Positions 1 to 9,580 of a stretch of DNA of 64,000 bases are shown here, in pieces. Position numbers and translations under genes: made by a program. Under the pieces are notes generated by a model. The model did no database searches and was not told where the DNA came from. It was given only the letters and a program-made list of their open reading frames with translations. How positions within the stretch are numbered: position 1 is the stretch's first letter; every line of letters starts with the position of its first letter. The stretch comes from Bacilli bacterium (GTDB taxonomy: Bacteria > Bacillota_I > Bacilli_A > RFN20 > CAG-826), in assembly GCA_017447165.1 (NCBI GenBank), contig JAFSOD010000004.1, positions 429,267-493,266 on the forward strand, written 5' to 3'.

Positions 1-1783
1 TACTTTATTGTCTGCAAAAAATAATCTCTCAGGCGTAGGTATTATTGCCTTTATGAGGCAAGATAGTAAAGAACTAGAAGAGGAAGACTGCTATAAATAC
101 GCTATTAACTTCTCTAGAAGAGAAATTATTCCTTATCGTATTTTAGAAAAGAATAAAAAGATTATCGTTGAAGTGAGATATCCTCGACTACTTAAAGATA
201 TCAATTTATTGATATTAAGAACGCCAAACGCTAAGCCGCTATTAATATCAGACCGCTATAACTCTAAAAACATAGTTACTGATTCAGAAACAAATAAACC
301 AGTCACTATTAATTTAAAGAAAATGGGTAAAGATTTTACTTGGACTACATTAAAACTTAATTTAGGTGCTGGTGTCACTAATAAGAATGACTATCGACTC
401 ATTTTTGAAGATGAAGAAGATGGACTTTTCTATATGCTTGATGACGAAAGTGATTTCACCATTGAAGATCAAAAAGAAAGAGAAAAAGTTATCGCTAGAG
501 AAAACAAAGTTTTCACTAGAACTAAAAAAGTTATTAAATGTCCTTATTGTGGTCAATTAATTCCTAAAAACGTTATCAAAGCCACTAAGGGGTTATATAA
601 ATGTAATGGTGAACAAGTAAATGACTATACTGGCATTAAAGGTATTGGAAATGGTAGAAAAGCCGTTATCTGTTCTAAAAATCTGAAAGAGATTAGCAAC
701 AAGATTATCCAGTGCGATACTTTAATTCTCCCAGATAAAAGCGAAAAACTCCCAACTATGAATATTGCAGTTGCAGGCTATACAAGATGTGGTAAGACCG
801 TGTATTTAGCTAGCATGATTAATATGTTCATGACTGATGAGAAAAAATATGATAGTAATCCCTTTATCTTAAAGACTATCGTTGAAAAATTTTCAAAAAA
901 GAAAGCTAATAAGTCTGTAGAAATGGTGAAGATGCTTGGCTATAACAAGGAAAATGGGGGCATCGACTATTCTCAAGAAGATAGAAGGTCTACAACCCAC
1001 AATACAATTAACATTAAGGGAAGATATACGATTAATGTTGGTCAAGAAATGGAAAGTCACACCGACGCCACTCACGCCGTTCCATTATCTTGGAACCCAA
1101 TTGGTTTTAGACTTGGTGATTTAGGATTTACTTATTTTTATGATGTTCCAGGTGAAGCTTTTATGGCAAAAACGAAAGAACCACTCAGAACATTTAATAT
1201 TGCAGATGGCATTATCGCCATCATTGATGGAGAAAAACTTTCTGCTAGTAGAAGCGCTGGCAAGAAAGCTGATAACGAATCATTAAATCCTATTAATAAT
1301 TTAAAAGATACATTAGAAGCAATCCAGCAATTAGCAGGCAACTCTGTTGATTTAAGCAATGTTCCAATTGCGATTGTCTTTACTAAGCTAGATTTAAAGA
1401 TTTGGCAATATGTTGATAGTGATGATCAAAGTGTGAAGAATAAGTGTTTTGACGATAACTGCCATATTTTAAGAGAAGATATGATTTCCCTATTCCCTAA
1501 GAATAGAAGATATCATGGTTCTGAACTAGAAAGACATATTAACTGCTCTAGTTACGAATTAGAACATTTCTTAAGAAACCTCAATGAAGAAGAAAAAGGC
1601 AAATACGAAGCAATAGTGAAGAAGTATCATAACATTAAATTCTTTGCTTGTAGCTCGGTTGGTAGCGATTCAGTCTTTGAAAGAACCGCTTCTGGAAGCG
1701 GAATTAAACGTCGCCCAAGAAGATTAAGAATCGAACTACCACTTATTTGGCTGATGCATAAAAACGGACTAGTGAGGAACTAA
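1..1783 (+). CDS. Zinc-ribbon GTPase, double-GTPase (DO-GTPase2)-like, 5' partial
   Basis: The reading frame is open to the left window edge, so the gene is probably cut; the first possible start seen is TTG at 8. Counting from there, a four-cysteine zinc ribbon spans about residues 177-221 (CPYCGQ at its start). A P-loop GYTRCGKT follows near 255-262, a DVPG motif (Walker B/G3, DxxG) near 378-381 and TKLD (G4 base-recognition motif) near 458. This order is that of a TRAFAC-type GTPase, not an ATPase. From memory the layout resembles the DO-GTPase2 family of NTPase-centred conflict systems, but I could not run a profile. It is cytoplasmic, with no membrane segment. Only 2 nt separate its stop from the next gene, so the two are surely co-transcribed. 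The GTPase call is firm; the family name is inference. Confidence 0.7.
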   Translation, partial: TLLSAKNNLSGVGIIAFMRQDSKELEEEDCYKYAINFSRREIIPYRILEKNKKIIVEVRYPRLLKDINLLILRTPNAKPLLISDRYNSKNIVTDSETNKPVTINLKKMGKDFTWTTLKLNLGAGVTNKNDYRLIFEDEEDGLFYMLDDESDFTIEDQKEREKVIARENKVFTRTKKVIKCPYCGQLIPKNVIKATKGLYKCNGEQVNDYTGIKGIGNGRKAVICSKNLKEISNKIIQCDTLILPDKSEKLPTMNIAVAGYTRCGKTVYLASMINMFMTDEKKYDSNPFILKTIVEKFSKKKANKSVEMVKMLGYNKENGGIDYSQEDRRSTTHNTINIKGRYTINVGQEMESHTDATHAVPLSWNPIGFRLGDLGFTYFYDVPGEAFMAKTKEPLRTFNIADGIIAIIDGEKLSASRSAGKKADNESLNPINNLKDTLEAIQQLAGNSVDLSNVPIAIVFTKLDLKIWQYVDSDDQSVKNKCFDDNCHILREDMISLFPKNRRYHGSELERHINCSSYELEHFLRNLNEEEKGKYEAIVKKYHNIKFFACSSVGSDSVFERTASGSGIKRRPRRLRIELPLIWLMHKNGLVRN

Positions 1784-1785
1784 TC

Positions 1786-4461
1786 ATGAAGAAGATTATT
1801 GAAGGCATTTTTGGTTTTAAAGGTAATGGCGACTTCCTATTTGCGGAAACCGAATATTTAACTTATGAAGAAAAAGAACTCCTGTCCGCGAACGACTTAT
1901 CTTTTGCTAACCTTGCAAAGGTAGATAAAGAACGCGGCTTAGTTGATGTTGTAACTGAAATTAATGAAGTAACTTGTTCTTATTCATTTAAGAAGATTAA
2001 AGATGGAACTAGACTTTTATTCTGCAAACACAAAAACATCATTCACGACAACTCTGATCGCGGAAGAGTGGAAGTCATTCACTTCCTTAATCTTGATAGT
2101 GATGTTGAAGCAAAAAGTGCATCTTTAAGTGAAGTGCCTGCTATTAAAAGTGACATTAAACAATATGTATTAAGCGAGACAAATTCTTTATTAAAACCAA
2201 TAGAAAAATTAGAAAGTGAAAATGAATTATGCTTTGAAGATTTTATCCGAAATAAAGATCAAATCATCGATATCTTAAATCACATCATTTTTGCGAAAAA
2301 ATCGTCAAAAACCCTATATATTTGTTATAAAATCTCAGAAATTAACCAATTTCATGATGCTTTCTTCAAAGCGTTGAAGTTACTTCCAAAAGAGGTTTCT
2401 AACTCAATTTCCTATGTCTCTTGTTATGGTGGAAGTAGCTCAGATTTATATGACGTTATTGGGGTTGCCATTGAGCCATCTAAGATTAAGGAAATGGACT
2501 TTGAAAGCGATGGAGTTTTACTAAGATTCCCATATTCTGAATATTTGAGCGGCAAAGAAGAAATTATTTCTAATCCTTTACACGAAGTATTAAATTCAAT
2601 ATCTCAAAAACTCGAGTATGCAAGTTTCCAAAGATTCATTAAAAATAATTATCAAGACGAGGCTTCGTTAGAGTCATATTTGAAGTTTGTGGAATTCTAT
2701 CGTTCAATCAATTTTAAAAACGAGTTCGTGGAAAATAAAGAATATCAATTTGTTGTCGCCTTTAATGATTGTTTATCGTTCTATAAAGACAATATTGAAG
2801 TTGTTGAACAATTTGATAAAGACACTTTGATTCATTTATATCAAAATCTAGAAGGCCAAGTTAATTGTTTCTCTAAACTTTTAGATTTAACAGCGGTCGA
2901 TGTCGAAGTTAATAACACGATTAAGCTCTTGTTTGATATCTATAATCTATCTAAAAACATAGACGCGAAAGAAGACTGTATTAATTGGATTTATTCTATC
3001 CTCTTTGACTTTGATTATTCGTTCTCTGACACTAAATACATTTCTATTAGAAGCGATTGGATTGATAAGGCTATTATTAGTGATGAATTATCTGACTTAT
3101 TATTTGCGCATATTTTAAGTAATGATGCCTTATATAACGCTTTTGAAGAGATGAGCGTTGCTTTAACTTCTAATGAAAGCGGTATTCATACTGAACAAGC
3201 TTTATATTCTAAACTTTTCTCTTATTTATTCGCGCGCTACGAATTAGATTCATTAAATAGAACGCGTATCGTAGATGTTGTTGCTAAACATTTAGTTAGT
3301 TTGATTAATGTTGCGGATGTTATCGAACTAATCTTCCAAATCAAAGATGACATTAGGAAATGCTTCTATATTGTTTCTTCAGTTGTTGTCTCTTTAGATG
3401 ATGAAGTGTTAGATGGTTTCTTACATTCTTTAAATAACTACGTCACTAATAATGGATTAATTACTGAAGCATTATTAGAAGTTAGACTTGGTAGTTATTC
3501 TGGCTCTAATAGAGAAAAAGTCTTTAAACTTAAGTCTTATATAATCGATTCTTATATTGGAAAAGATGAAGTTACAACCTATGAAGACTTATTAAGCTAT
3601 GTATTAGCCTTACAAGCCTTTAATGAAAACAAGGTTGTCTTTGAAGAAATCAATAACCGTTTTATCAGCAATCACTTCTCTTCGCTAGCAGTAGACGATT
3701 TTGAAGAATTACCTCTTTCCGCAATTAGAAAAGCAGACCCAAAAAATTTAGAAGTACTTTATGATACGTTCAAAACTCGTCACGAGCCACTTCCAAAAAG
3801 ATTGATTCAATGCATTAAAGACAAAAAAGAAGCGATTGCAGAATATGAAAGAATTAAAGGCAGAGAAAATGAATTAATCGATTTTAGAATTACATTCATT
3901 GTCCGCGCTGTATCCTTGCTTCCTGAAAAAGAATCTCGTGAAATTTGTTATAAATACATCAATAAAGAATTGGCGGATAAATATATCAATCCATCATTAA
4001 ATCTTTCTAGAGAACAATATAGCGAAAATGTTTCTATATTAGCCGATATCTTCCTTCATGAAGTTGAAGAAAAAGACATCATAAATGGTAAGTCAATGGA
4101 TCATTTACGTTTCACGAAAGAAATCATTGAAAGCCAAAACAAGAAAAGATTTAATATTCACACCGTTGCCACTTTAGCGGAATCATTCGCTAATTTGATT
4201 ATCTTTGGTGGTGCTACTTTATTATTAGCCTTTGGCTTAAGTTTACTTTTCTATAATTTTGTCACCAATAAGACATATTTAACTTCTTATATCATCATTT
4301 CGATTGTTGTTGGTGCCTTATCAGGAATTGTTGCCCTTGTAAATGTAAAGAATAAAGGTCGATATAATATATATTTAATATCCACGATTGAGTGTTTGCT
4401 AATGGCGTTAGTAGGTACGGGTTTATTTACCTTACTTGCCTTATTATTTGGAGGTAGATAA
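1786..4461 (+). CDS. Large GAP1-like GTPase-associated protein with C-terminal membrane anchor
   Basis: An 891-residue protein translated from ATG after a GAGGAA ribosome-binding site. The first 100 residues (starting MKKIIEGIFGFKGNGDFLF) contain short strands and a late YSF...RLLF...H pattern that recalls the N-terminal domain of GTPase-associated protein 1 (GAP1-N). A long, mainly helical region with no recognised domain follows. Three hydrophobic helices lie at about 803-825, 835-855 and 865-888. There is no signal peptide, so the bulk should face the cytoplasm with the C terminus in the membrane. Sitting directly behind a GTPase with a 2-nt gap supports a partner or regulator role. The GAP1 assignment rests on pattern memory only and could be wrong; the topology is clear from the sequence. 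Confidence 0.45.
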   Translation: MKKIIEGIFGFKGNGDFLFAETEYLTYEEKELLSANDLSFANLAKVDKERGLVDVVTEINEVTCSYSFKKIKDGTRLLFCKHKNIIHDNSDRGRVEVIHFLNLDSDVEAKSASLSEVPAIKSDIKQYVLSETNSLLKPIEKLESENELCFEDFIRNKDQIIDILNHIIFAKKSSKTLYICYKISEINQFHDAFFKALKLLPKEVSNSISYVSCYGGSSSDLYDVIGVAIEPSKIKEMDFESDGVLLRFPYSEYLSGKEEIISNPLHEVLNSISQKLEYASFQRFIKNNYQDEASLESYLKFVEFYRSINFKNEFVENKEYQFVVAFNDCLSFYKDNIEVVEQFDKDTLIHLYQNLEGQVNCFSKLLDLTAVDVEVNNTIKLLFDIYNLSKNIDAKEDCINWIYSILFDFDYSFSDTKYISIRSDWIDKAIISDELSDLLFAHILSNDALYNAFEEMSVALTSNESGIHTEQALYSKLFSYLFARYELDSLNRTRIVDVVAKHLVSLINVADVIELIFQIKDDIRKCFYIVSSVVVSLDDEVLDGFLHSLNNYVTNNGLITEALLEVRLGSYSGSNREKVFKLKSYIIDSYIGKDEVTTYEDLLSYVLALQAFNENKVVFEEINNRFISNHFSSLAVDDFEELPLSAIRKADPKNLEVLYDTFKTRHEPLPKRLIQCIKDKKEAIAEYERIKGRENELIDFRITFIVRAVSLLPEKESREICYKYINKELADKYINPSLNLSREQYSENVSILADIFLHEVEEKDIINGKSMDHLRFTKEIIESQNKKRFNIHTVATLAESFANLIIFGGATLLLAFGLSLLFYNFVTNKTYLTSYIIISIVVGALSGIVALVNVKNKGRYNIYLISTIECLLMALVGTGLFTLLALLFGGR

Positions 4462-4463
4462 TT

Positions 4464-7400
4464 ATGAGAACTAGTTTTAAAAATTCACCTTTAAAAATAT
4501 TCGCTGTGTCGGGGGTTATAGTAACACTATCAGCGTTAGTGTTTGGTTTAGTTGGAGGTATTTATTTCTCTACTAAAAAGAATGGTTCATCTATGGGTAC
4601 TATTCCTTTTGGTGAATCTATCACCTTATCAGATTTTGCTAAGCAACAAGATATATCTTCTCCATGGATCAAAAACGGGACATTCTCTATTGAAACTGAA
4701 ATGGAAGTAGTTGATGGATCCAGAGTCATTGTTCCTAATGTTGTCACCGTGGATAAAGTGAATAAGAGTATACGCTTTAACGGAGTGGGTAAAGGAAAGA
4801 TGACTTTATACTACTCACTTGATAAATCAATTTATTACACCTTAGATTTTGCTTCTGATTTTAGAAACACTAAGCTAACTGAATTATTAATGGAACAATG
4901 CCCTGCCTTCTTTGAAGATGGGTTCCTTGATTTAGAAGAGATTAATGAAATAGAAAACATTAGAATTCATGATGTTAATACTTTCTTAGGAGAAGACTTA
5001 GGATATTTCTTAAATTTAAAATCTATCTCCTTAGACTCTGAAAGTGTTATTAAGATGAGCCATTTGACTTTGCAGTCCTCTACAAAAATCTATGTCCCTA
5101 AAGATTTATATGGAGATTATATGGCCTCAGAAGGCTATTCGGCATTTACCGATAACATTTTTCCATCAAAACCATCTGAATCATATCAGGTCATCGTCTT
5201 ATATAAAAATGGGGGAAAGATGGATGGTTCTTGGGATGAAGAATATGATAGTTTTGAAGTGACAACTGGAAGTTATTTTGACGACTTACCAGATGCAAGA
5301 TCAATATCTAAACGCGGAAGTACTTTCGTTGGATGGTTTGATAAAAATAATGTTGAGTACACAGTAAACACTCCTATTGTTAAGGATGTCAAACTTTACG
5401 CAAGATGGTCAATTAATGAATATCGAGTTACCTATCATATTGAAAAGCCTAGCGGTGAATTTGATGTAGACTACGACTCCTATTATTTAGACGACGATTT
5501 AGACATTCGCGATATTGAAACTAGCTATGATACATCAGATCGAAAATTTATTGGTTGGGCATACGCTAATGATGCGACAATCGTTGACTTTGGACCTCTA
5601 TATCATGAGGATGGATATTTTGACGGAATTAAGCAAGGATTTGATTTATATGCCGTTTTTGCCCATAAAAACGTAGAAATTACTATATTTAATAAGACAA
5701 CGCCAGTATTAGAAACAACTTGTTCTTATGGCAATTCTTTTATCTTGAAATATGCCGGTTCAGAGCCTTCAGGTGAAGGTAAATTCATCGGTTATTCTAG
5801 AAGCGAGACTGCTCGAACTAAGGAATATGATGATAATACCCAAATGCTTTTAAGATATAATCCTGAAAATCCAGAAGATCTGACATCTTTGTATCGCACT
5901 ACAAAACAAGATAATAAGTTACTTTTCTACTGTGTCTTCAATGATGTTAATAGTTATTCGATTTTCTATAACTACACTAATGCTAATGAAGTATCTTCTA
6001 CATTAGCCCAAACTCATAAAGATTATGATGATGAATCCTCCGGAAACTTAATTGCGGGTAGAGAAGTTAGATTAAGAAGTCCAGATTCAATGTACTTTGA
6101 TGAGGTAAATAACATTGATAAGGTTGGAAAACACTTTGTTGGATGGCTAAGAATTATGGATAATAAAGAGTATCTCTACACCAACTTATCTAGTGTCCCT
6201 GGTTTTGGTGGAACGATAGTACCTCTTGGAGATTATTGGCTTGATAATGGATTTTATCCATCTGGAGAAGTAGAAAATGTCGAACTATCTCCATACTATG
6301 TTTTAAATAAGATTAATATTGAATATATAAAGCCTACTGAAGATACAGAGGCCCCAAGCAATCAAATAATTAATTATGGTACAGAGTTAAAACATAGTGT
6401 CTTTAAAAAGGCTGGAAAAGAATATACAAAATTAAGAATCTCATCCAATAGTTTAGATATAGAAGATTTTGATGTTTCAACAAGCATGACCTCTATCAGC
6501 GCTGACAAGATGAAGGAATTTTATCAAGCCGCAATGGTAAAGAATAATATTTCTAGAAATCAAAATGCGGACGGAATGACTATTTCTATTGAACCTTTAT
6601 TTACTGATACAATCTATACTATTACGTTTAATGCAAATGGTGGTAGTCCAACTCCAGCAAGTCAAACCCACAAATACGGCGAAAAGGTTACAAAACCATC
6701 TTTTACTCCAAGCAAAACCGATTACACCTTCGTTTACTGGTATATTAGTTCGGGTTCAGAATTGAACTTTAGTACCTACACTGTGTATTGTGACGTCACT
6801 ATTTATGCTGCGTATAATAAGAATCCTGGCTGCTTAATAGAAGGAACTTCGATTTCTTTATTTGATAATACATTTAAAAATATTGAAGATGTTCAAGTAG
6901 GTGATTTAGTTAAAACTTGGAGTTTCTTAGAAGGTGATTTTGCTTATGAACCTGTTATAGCGATTGAAAGTGGTTATACTTGTTCCATCGCAGTTCATTT
7001 GCGTTTCGCTAACGGCAAAGAAGAAACTATTATTGAATCGCATGCCTTCTTTGATTATACAAGAATGGAATATGTGAATATTTCAACAGACAATTATCTA
7101 GATTATGTTGGAGACCTGTTCTTCTTTGAAGACGGTGTATCTGAACTTAATTCATCTGAATTAACTCTTTATGAAGGAAGTTATTATTTCTTGATAACCG
7201 CTCATAATATGAATAGTTTTGCTAACGGAGCCTTAAATATTGTATATGAAGTTAATTTCATGACATGTATTTCTTCAATTAATGATATGAAATTCGATTT
7301 AGAAGAACTAAATAGTTATATCGATATATATGGACTAGCGAACTATGAGGATTATTCCTTCTTAGTGGATGAATATACATTTGATGCATTTAATGGAGAA

Positions 7401-7475
7401 TACTTAAATATTCTTATTGGTAGAGATATTATTTCTATTGAAATGATCGCTGAATATTTACAAATGATTAGTTAA
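4464..7475 (+). CDS. Membrane-tethered InlB-repeat protein with C-terminal Hint (intein-like) domain
   Basis: A 1003-residue protein with SD GGAGG before ATG. One N-terminal helix (about 13-35) acts as an uncleaved anchor, placing the rest outside. Residues ~125-225 look like a BspA-type leucine-rich segment. InlB/Listeria-Bacteroides repeats follow: ~234-316 ending KLYARW, a weaker one at ~317-400, and ~722-783 starting YTITFNANGG. A Hint domain begins at Cys790 (CLIEGTSISLFDN, then IEDVQVGDLVKTW), with a histidine block at ESHAFF (His860) and a closing block TAHNMNSFANGALN near 912-925. About 78 residues follow the Hint core as a possible C-terminal extein. Hint domains self-cleave or splice at the leading cysteine, so this protein may be processed. 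Its membership in a GTPase operon is unusual. Confidence 0.7.
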   Translation: MRTSFKNSPLKIFAVSGVIVTLSALVFGLVGGIYFSTKKNGSSMGTIPFGESITLSDFAKQQDISSPWIKNGTFSIETEMEVVDGSRVIVPNVVTVDKVNKSIRFNGVGKGKMTLYYSLDKSIYYTLDFASDFRNTKLTELLMEQCPAFFEDGFLDLEEINEIENIRIHDVNTFLGEDLGYFLNLKSISLDSESVIKMSHLTLQSSTKIYVPKDLYGDYMASEGYSAFTDNIFPSKPSESYQVIVLYKNGGKMDGSWDEEYDSFEVTTGSYFDDLPDARSISKRGSTFVGWFDKNNVEYTVNTPIVKDVKLYARWSINEYRVTYHIEKPSGEFDVDYDSYYLDDDLDIRDIETSYDTSDRKFIGWAYANDATIVDFGPLYHEDGYFDGIKQGFDLYAVFAHKNVEITIFNKTTPVLETTCSYGNSFILKYAGSEPSGEGKFIGYSRSETARTKEYDDNTQMLLRYNPENPEDLTSLYRTTKQDNKLLFYCVFNDVNSYSIFYNYTNANEVSSTLAQTHKDYDDESSGNLIAGREVRLRSPDSMYFDEVNNIDKVGKHFVGWLRIMDNKEYLYTNLSSVPGFGGTIVPLGDYWLDNGFYPSGEVENVELSPYYVLNKINIEYIKPTEDTEAPSNQIINYGTELKHSVFKKAGKEYTKLRISSNSLDIEDFDVSTSMTSISADKMKEFYQAAMVKNNISRNQNADGMTISIEPLFTDTIYTITFNANGGSPTPASQTHKYGEKVTKPSFTPSKTDYTFVYWYISSGSELNFSTYTVYCDVTIYAAYNKNPGCLIEGTSISLFDNTFKNIEDVQVGDLVKTWSFLEGDFAYEPVIAIESGYTCSIAVHLRFANGKEETIIESHAFFDYTRMEYVNISTDNYLDYVGDLFFFEDGVSELNSSELTLYEGSYYFLITAHNMNSFANGALNIVYEVNFMTCISSINDMKFDLEELNSYIDIYGLANYEDYSFLVDEYTFDAFNGEYLNILIGRDIISIEMIAEYLQMIS

Positions 7476-7476
7476 T

Positions 7477-8484
7477 ATGAGAATTGAACTTACTAATAAC
7501 AATTGGTTTTATGAAGCGTATTTAAGCGGGAAATATCTCGAATTATATCAACAAGCAATTAATAACTTGTCTCGAGGTTCTTTTGTGGCTTCCGTAAGGA
7601 TGGAATACGATGAATCTAATTTTAATAACAATATGAAAAATGTCGTACAAGCGATTATTTGTGGTCACCCTGAATTATTCTTCATTAATCCTCAAGTTTC
7701 TATTCAGTATCATAATGGAGAAGCAGAGTTAATTTTTGAATCATTATATGATAAAAAAGAATTAGAAGATCATTATGACTATCTTTTAAAAAAGATAGAT
7801 GAAGTAGTGGAGCAATTAAAAGAACAAGAAGATGAAGTGTCAATAATATACGCTTTAAATGATTATTTATGCTTGAACTTCACTGGAGAAAATGACTATT
7901 CAAATGATAATGGTAATGCTTATGGTGTCTTTAAAGAAGGCTATGCTCGATGTGAAGGGTTCTGTAAAATTGCCAAACTAGTCTTAGATAGATTCAATAT
8001 TGATAACATCATTTGTACTGGCCAAGTTGAAAATGAAGGAAATGATTATCCTCATGCTTGGCTCGCTATTAGGCACAATGATATATATTACGGATTTGAT
8101 TTTAGCTTTAACTGCAGTGCTTCTATTCCTAACTGTCCTTGTAGAGCTTATTCGTTTTTAAATAACGAATTTTTATATGTTGGTAGAACCCAAGACTATT
8201 CTTATCCAATCACCGATGATGATTCGATGCTATTTTGGAATCAACATAATGGAGAAACTTATAATCTTAGAGATTTAGGAAACGCAGATATCATTGAATT
8301 TAGAAATAATTATTTCTCCATTCACCATTTAGATCTCAATATAGAAATTGGGACATATCAAATCGATTATGAGATCCCTGATTGGATTATCGAGAACTTA
8401 TCTCCTTATAGTTATGGGCATACATTTGATTATCGATATCTTGATAAACTTAATTCTTTGGTTGTTTATTACATCAACGACTAG
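7477..8484 (+). CDS. Cytoplasmic transglutaminase-like protease-fold protein
   Basis: A 335-residue protein beginning one base after the previous stop codon. The second half is a transglutaminase-like (papain-fold) core: GYARCEGFCK with Cys159, YPHAWLAI with His193 and GFDFSFN with Asp208, a complete Cys-His-Asp triad at the usual spacing. Such enzymes cross-link, deamidate or hydrolyse amide bonds. The N-terminal ~110 residues (including HPELFFINPQ) match the region that commonly precedes this core in Firmicutes proteins. There is no signal peptide or membrane helix, so unlike many relatives it should stay in the cytoplasm. It is the last gene of the operon and is followed by a strong terminator. 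Substrate unknown; the GTPase, the membrane protein or the Hint protein are natural guesses. Confidence 0.7.
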   Translation: MRIELTNNNWFYEAYLSGKYLELYQQAINNLSRGSFVASVRMEYDESNFNNNMKNVVQAIICGHPELFFINPQVSIQYHNGEAELIFESLYDKKELEDHYDYLLKKIDEVVEQLKEQEDEVSIIYALNDYLCLNFTGENDYSNDNGNAYGVFKEGYARCEGFCKIAKLVLDRFNIDNIICTGQVENEGNDYPHAWLAIRHNDIYYGFDFSFNCSASIPNCPCRAYSFLNNEFLYVGRTQDYSYPITDDDSMLFWNQHNGETYNLRDLGNADIIEFRNNYFSIHHLDLNIEIGTYQIDYEIPDWIIENLSPYSYGHTFDYRYLDKLNSLVVYYIND

Positions 8485-8509
8485 TCATATACTAAAATTT
8501 AAATAATAA

Positions 8510-8541
8510 AAAGGCCACTACTTAATAGGTGGCCTTTATTG
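8510..8541 (+). terminator. Intrinsic terminator of the GTPase operon
   Basis: A perfect 9-bp stem AAAGGCCAC/GTGGCCTTT (8510-8518 with 8529-8537) is followed by a T-rich run. It lies 25 bp after the transglutaminase stop codon and closes the four-gene operon. Confidence 0.85.
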
Positions 8542-8546
8542 TTTCT

Positions 8547-8574
8547 TTTATAAATAAAAGATTAGCGATATAAT
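8547..8574 (+). promoter_or_regulatory. Sigma-A-type promoter for the first K+ channel gene
   Basis: TTTATA (8547-8552), a 16-nt spacer and a consensus TATAAT (8569-8574). The gene's SD sequence TAGGAG follows about 15 nt later. Confidence 0.6.
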
Positions 8575-8602
8575 TTGTTTATGCTTTTAGGAGAATAGAA
8601 TT

Positions 8603-9529
8603 ATGGGAGAAACAAAAAGAAAGAAGAATGCCTTTTATTATTTAGGCTTTATTAGTGGTATTTTAGCGATTATAAGCTGCATTGTTACGATTGGTTTATC
8701 CGTCAGTGATTTATATGTTTCTGTTTACACTTTATCCACCGCACTTTTATTCTTAGGGATTAATCGTGTTGGATTACATTTAAGCAATTTTAAAGAAAAT
8801 TTGTTTGAGAATATTTTCTTAACAGTAATTATCTTTTTATTAGCGATATTGGTGGGTTTAACAAAATATAGTATTTATTGCCTTATTACCGCTTTATTCT
8901 TATATTCATTAACAATTATTATTAATTGTTTAGTGAAAATGAAGAAAGATCGTTCAGTCCAATCAATCATTTTTAATTGTTTAAGTATTACCCTAGCATT
9001 CTTATTCTCTTTTGTATTTTTCTTCCCAGCAATTTATGCGAAACACGCGACTTCGGTTAGTAATTCTAACTTCATTATTTTATGTTTTGCAGTCACAATT
9101 ATTGTCTCTAGTAGTAAGAACTTATTATTCCCATATCATACCGCTTTAAAACTTAATGTCATTCAAAAAATCATCAAAAAATCATTAGTTAATGAAATTA
9201 TAATGGGCTTATTAATTTTAGTGGTCTTGTGTTCAGTATATTTCACAGTAGTAGAACCAAATATAACTAGTTATGTTGATGCGCTTTGGTATTCATTTGC
9301 AGTTATCACCACGATTGGCTTTGGCGACGTCTACGTTACGACTACTTTTGGAAGAATCCTATCAGTTATTTTAGGAATAAGCGGCATTGTTGTTGTCGCT
9401 TTATTCACTTCATTTATTGTTAACTTCTATAATGAAATGAATCGGAAAAGAGAAGAAAGAACTCTTCAAAATCTAATTGAAAAGGCGAAAGAGCTTGAAG
9501 AGTTAGAAGAGAAAGATAAAGGCCAATAG
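8603..9529 (+). CDS. Potassium channel family protein (two-pore-helix filter TIGFGD)
   Basis: A 308-residue membrane protein. Six hydrophobic segments in the first ~190 residues precede a classic pore unit: a helix near 197-215, a pore loop with selectivity filter TIGFGD starting at Thr237, and a last helix near 250-272. A charged, probably coiled-coil cytoplasmic tail of about 35 residues ends the protein. The filter identifies a K+-selective Ion_trans_2 channel. The TATAAT promoter and SD TAGGAG just upstream support the ATG. The product at 20248-21171 is a close paralogue of the same length that ends its pore unit with the same residues (IVNFYNE). No RCK/TrkA domain is present, so ligand gating is not evident. 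Confidence 0.85.
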   Translation: MGETKRKKNAFYYLGFISGILAIISCIVTIGLSVSDLYVSVYTLSTALLFLGINRVGLHLSNFKENLFENIFLTVIIFLLAILVGLTKYSIYCLITALFLYSLTIIINCLVKMKKDRSVQSIIFNCLSITLAFLFSFVFFFPAIYAKHATSVSNSNFIILCFAVTIIVSSSKNLLFPYHTALKLNVIQKIIKKSLVNEIIMGLLILVVLCSVYFTVVEPNITSYVDALWYSFAVITTIGFGDVYVTTTFGRILSVILGISGIVVVALFTSFIVNFYNEMNRKREERTLQNLIEKAKELEELEEKDKGQ

Positions 9530-9545
9530 TGGCCCAATGATTTTT
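9520..9545 (+). terminator. Possible weak terminator overlapping the channel stop codon
   Basis: GGCCA (9520-9524) pairs with TGGCC (9529-9533) around the stop codon, and a T-run begins 8 nt later. The short stem and delayed T-run make this uncertain. Confidence 0.35.
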
Positions 9546-9580
9546 GTATTATATATAAAATGTGATAAAGTATAACCGCA

